Assembly: GCA_017577345.1 (NCBI GenBank)
Contig: PITX01000103.1
Location: forward strand, 1-5,279
DNA: 5,279 nt
Origin: Clostridiales bacterium
GTDB lineage: Bacteria > Bacillota > Clostridia > Oscillospirales > Oscillospiraceae
Direction: 5' to 3'
Both the position numbers and the translations under genes were made by a program. The notes under the pieces are model-generated. The model saw only the letters and a program-made list of their open reading frames with translations, was not told the DNA's origin and searched no databases. Below are positions 4,531 to 5,279 of this stretch, piece after piece. How positions within the stretch are numbered: position 1 is the first letter of the stretch; every line of letters begins with the position of its first letter.

Positions 4531-5279
4531 TTATGCCATTCGGAAGCCTTTTCCGCGCTGCTGACGTCGCGTCAGACTGGCTATTTCTACTGCAAGAGAA
4601 TAGATATCCTGCTCATCCCGCAGATAGAAGTTGCTCCCGGCAAAAGAGATGTTGCTGTTACTGTTGTAGGTGCGATTGTTGCTGGCGTTGGAGGTGCTTC
4701 CTTCAACGGCGGCCTCTGTCAGATAGCGTGTCGCGTTACGGATTGTCTTGGCCGTTTCCTTGGATTCGTCCAGGGCACCTTCGCCCAGACCTTTCATCAC
4801 CATCACGCCGACCTCATCCCGGAACACCCCGGACGGGGAAGCAATCTTCAGTTCTTGCTTTGCGGCGTTCACGGCTGCACGGGCGGCCTTTTTCATCGCA
4901 GCCACAACGGTCAGGCGTCCGGCATTGATACCGGCTGCCAGACCCAGCATAGCATTCACACCGACAGTACGCAGAGAGGTTCGTGTCAGGTTCCCGGATA
5001 CGGCATTTTCCACCGAGGATGCAACAACCGAACCGGAGGATGAAAAGTCATAACCGGATACGCCTTCAGCGATACCCGCCGAAGCATACTCGCCGATAGG
5101 CATCATTCGCTTGGAGGGGCTGTTGATCTGCAACGCTTTGTTGATGGCATCTTCAAGATCGCTGGCTACAGTTTCGGCTGTTGAGTCCCATCCGGCCTCG
5201 GTCATACCTTCCGCAATACCGGAGGTCACGTTTTCTCCGACGCCGATGGAATCAAGCAGTTGAACCAATTCCAGAATGG
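4531..5279 (-). CDS. Phage tail tape measure protein, C-terminal part (5' end outside window)
   Basis: The last 248 residues of a tail tape measure protein; the frame is open through the right edge, so the true start lies beyond 5279. Tape measure proteins fill the tail tube lumen, set tail length and move into the cell envelope on infection. Seen in visible residues: two copies of the family's C-terminal module, INSPSKRMMPIGEYASAGIAEGV (about 51-73) and IASPSGVFRDEVGVMVMKGLGEG (about 145-167), each a [NA]SPS turn followed by a Gly-spaced amphipathic helix. Between them is an Ala-rich helix (AMKKAARAAVNAAKQELK, about 127-144). A low-complexity Asn/Ser stretch (about 194-211) precedes the terminal FYLRDEQDIYSLAVEIASLTRRQQRGKGFRMA, a common ending of Clostridia siphophage/prophage tape measures. 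The stop at 4531 looks natural because this ending is intact. Downstream come DUF4314 and an anchored repeat protein, not distal tail and fibre genes. Confidence 0.88.
   Translation of the reverse strand, partial: ILELVQLLDSIGVGENVTSGIAEGMTEAGWDSTAETVASDLEDAINKALQINSPSKRMMPIGEYASAGIAEGVSGYDFSSSGSVVASSVENAVSGNLTRTSLRTVGVNAMLGLAAGINAGRLTVVAAMKKAARAAVNAAKQELKIASPSGVFRDEVGVMVMKGLGEGALDESKETAKTIRNATRYLTEAAVEGSTSNASNNRTYNSNSNISFAGSNFYLRDEQDIYSLAVEIASLTRRQQRGKGFRMA

Noticed and set aside
5266..5268. TTG start giving a complete 245-residue tape measure-like protein
   Set aside because: The frame stays open through the window edge, no ribosome binding site precedes the TTG, and the visible part is only the C-terminal region of a much longer family.

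Overview
The window looks like Firmicutes DNA, most probably a gut-type Clostridia. The basis is near-canonical AGGAGG ribosome binding sites 4-8 nt before the starts, a DUF4314 protein, a Clostridia-style tail tape measure C-terminus and an N-terminally anchored Ntn amide hydrolase. I cannot assign a genus. All seven supported genes are on the minus strand, so gene order runs from the right end of the window to the left. No intergenic gap exceeds about 110 nt, and I found no tRNA, rRNA, CRISPR array, transposase or integrase.

Right part (about 4124-5279), phage-like: the C-terminal 248 residues of a tail tape measure protein, cut by the window edge, are followed by a 76-residue DUF4314 protein. 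Directly after the DUF4314 stop codon is a textbook sigma-A promoter (TTGACG, 17 nt, TGC-TATAAT). An 11-bp inverted repeat spans its predicted start point. This promoter should drive a 163-residue protein made of four and a half 21-22-residue repeats plus a C-terminal membrane anchor. That arrangement resembles a prophage 'moron' gene. The tail-tip and fibre genes expected after a tape measure gene are absent.

Left part (1-3544), non-phage: in transcription order, a secreted 225-residue protein of unknown function, a small P-loop kinase-like protein, an N-terminally anchored Ntn amide hydrolase (choloylglycine hydrolase/penicillin V acylase-like), and an S66 (MccF/LD-carboxypeptidase-like) peptidase. 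They are co-directional, with 58-88 nt gaps and no convincing terminators between them, so co-transcription is plausible. Two of the products are amide or peptide hydrolases, which suggests processing or detoxification of small amides or peptides, but no pathway can be proved here.

The most unusual signal is a family of 18-nt imperfect palindromes in the three successive gaps from the secreted-protein gene to the S66 gene (2824-2841, 2267-2284, and a pair at 1103-1120 and 1077-1094). The copy nearest each downstream gene lies 33, 34 or 35 nt before its start codon, although the rest of the leaders differ. A weaker, inverted copy lies 32 nt before the secreted-protein gene. This could be a dispersed palindromic repeat, a shared RNA or operator element, or a cassette-junction sequence.
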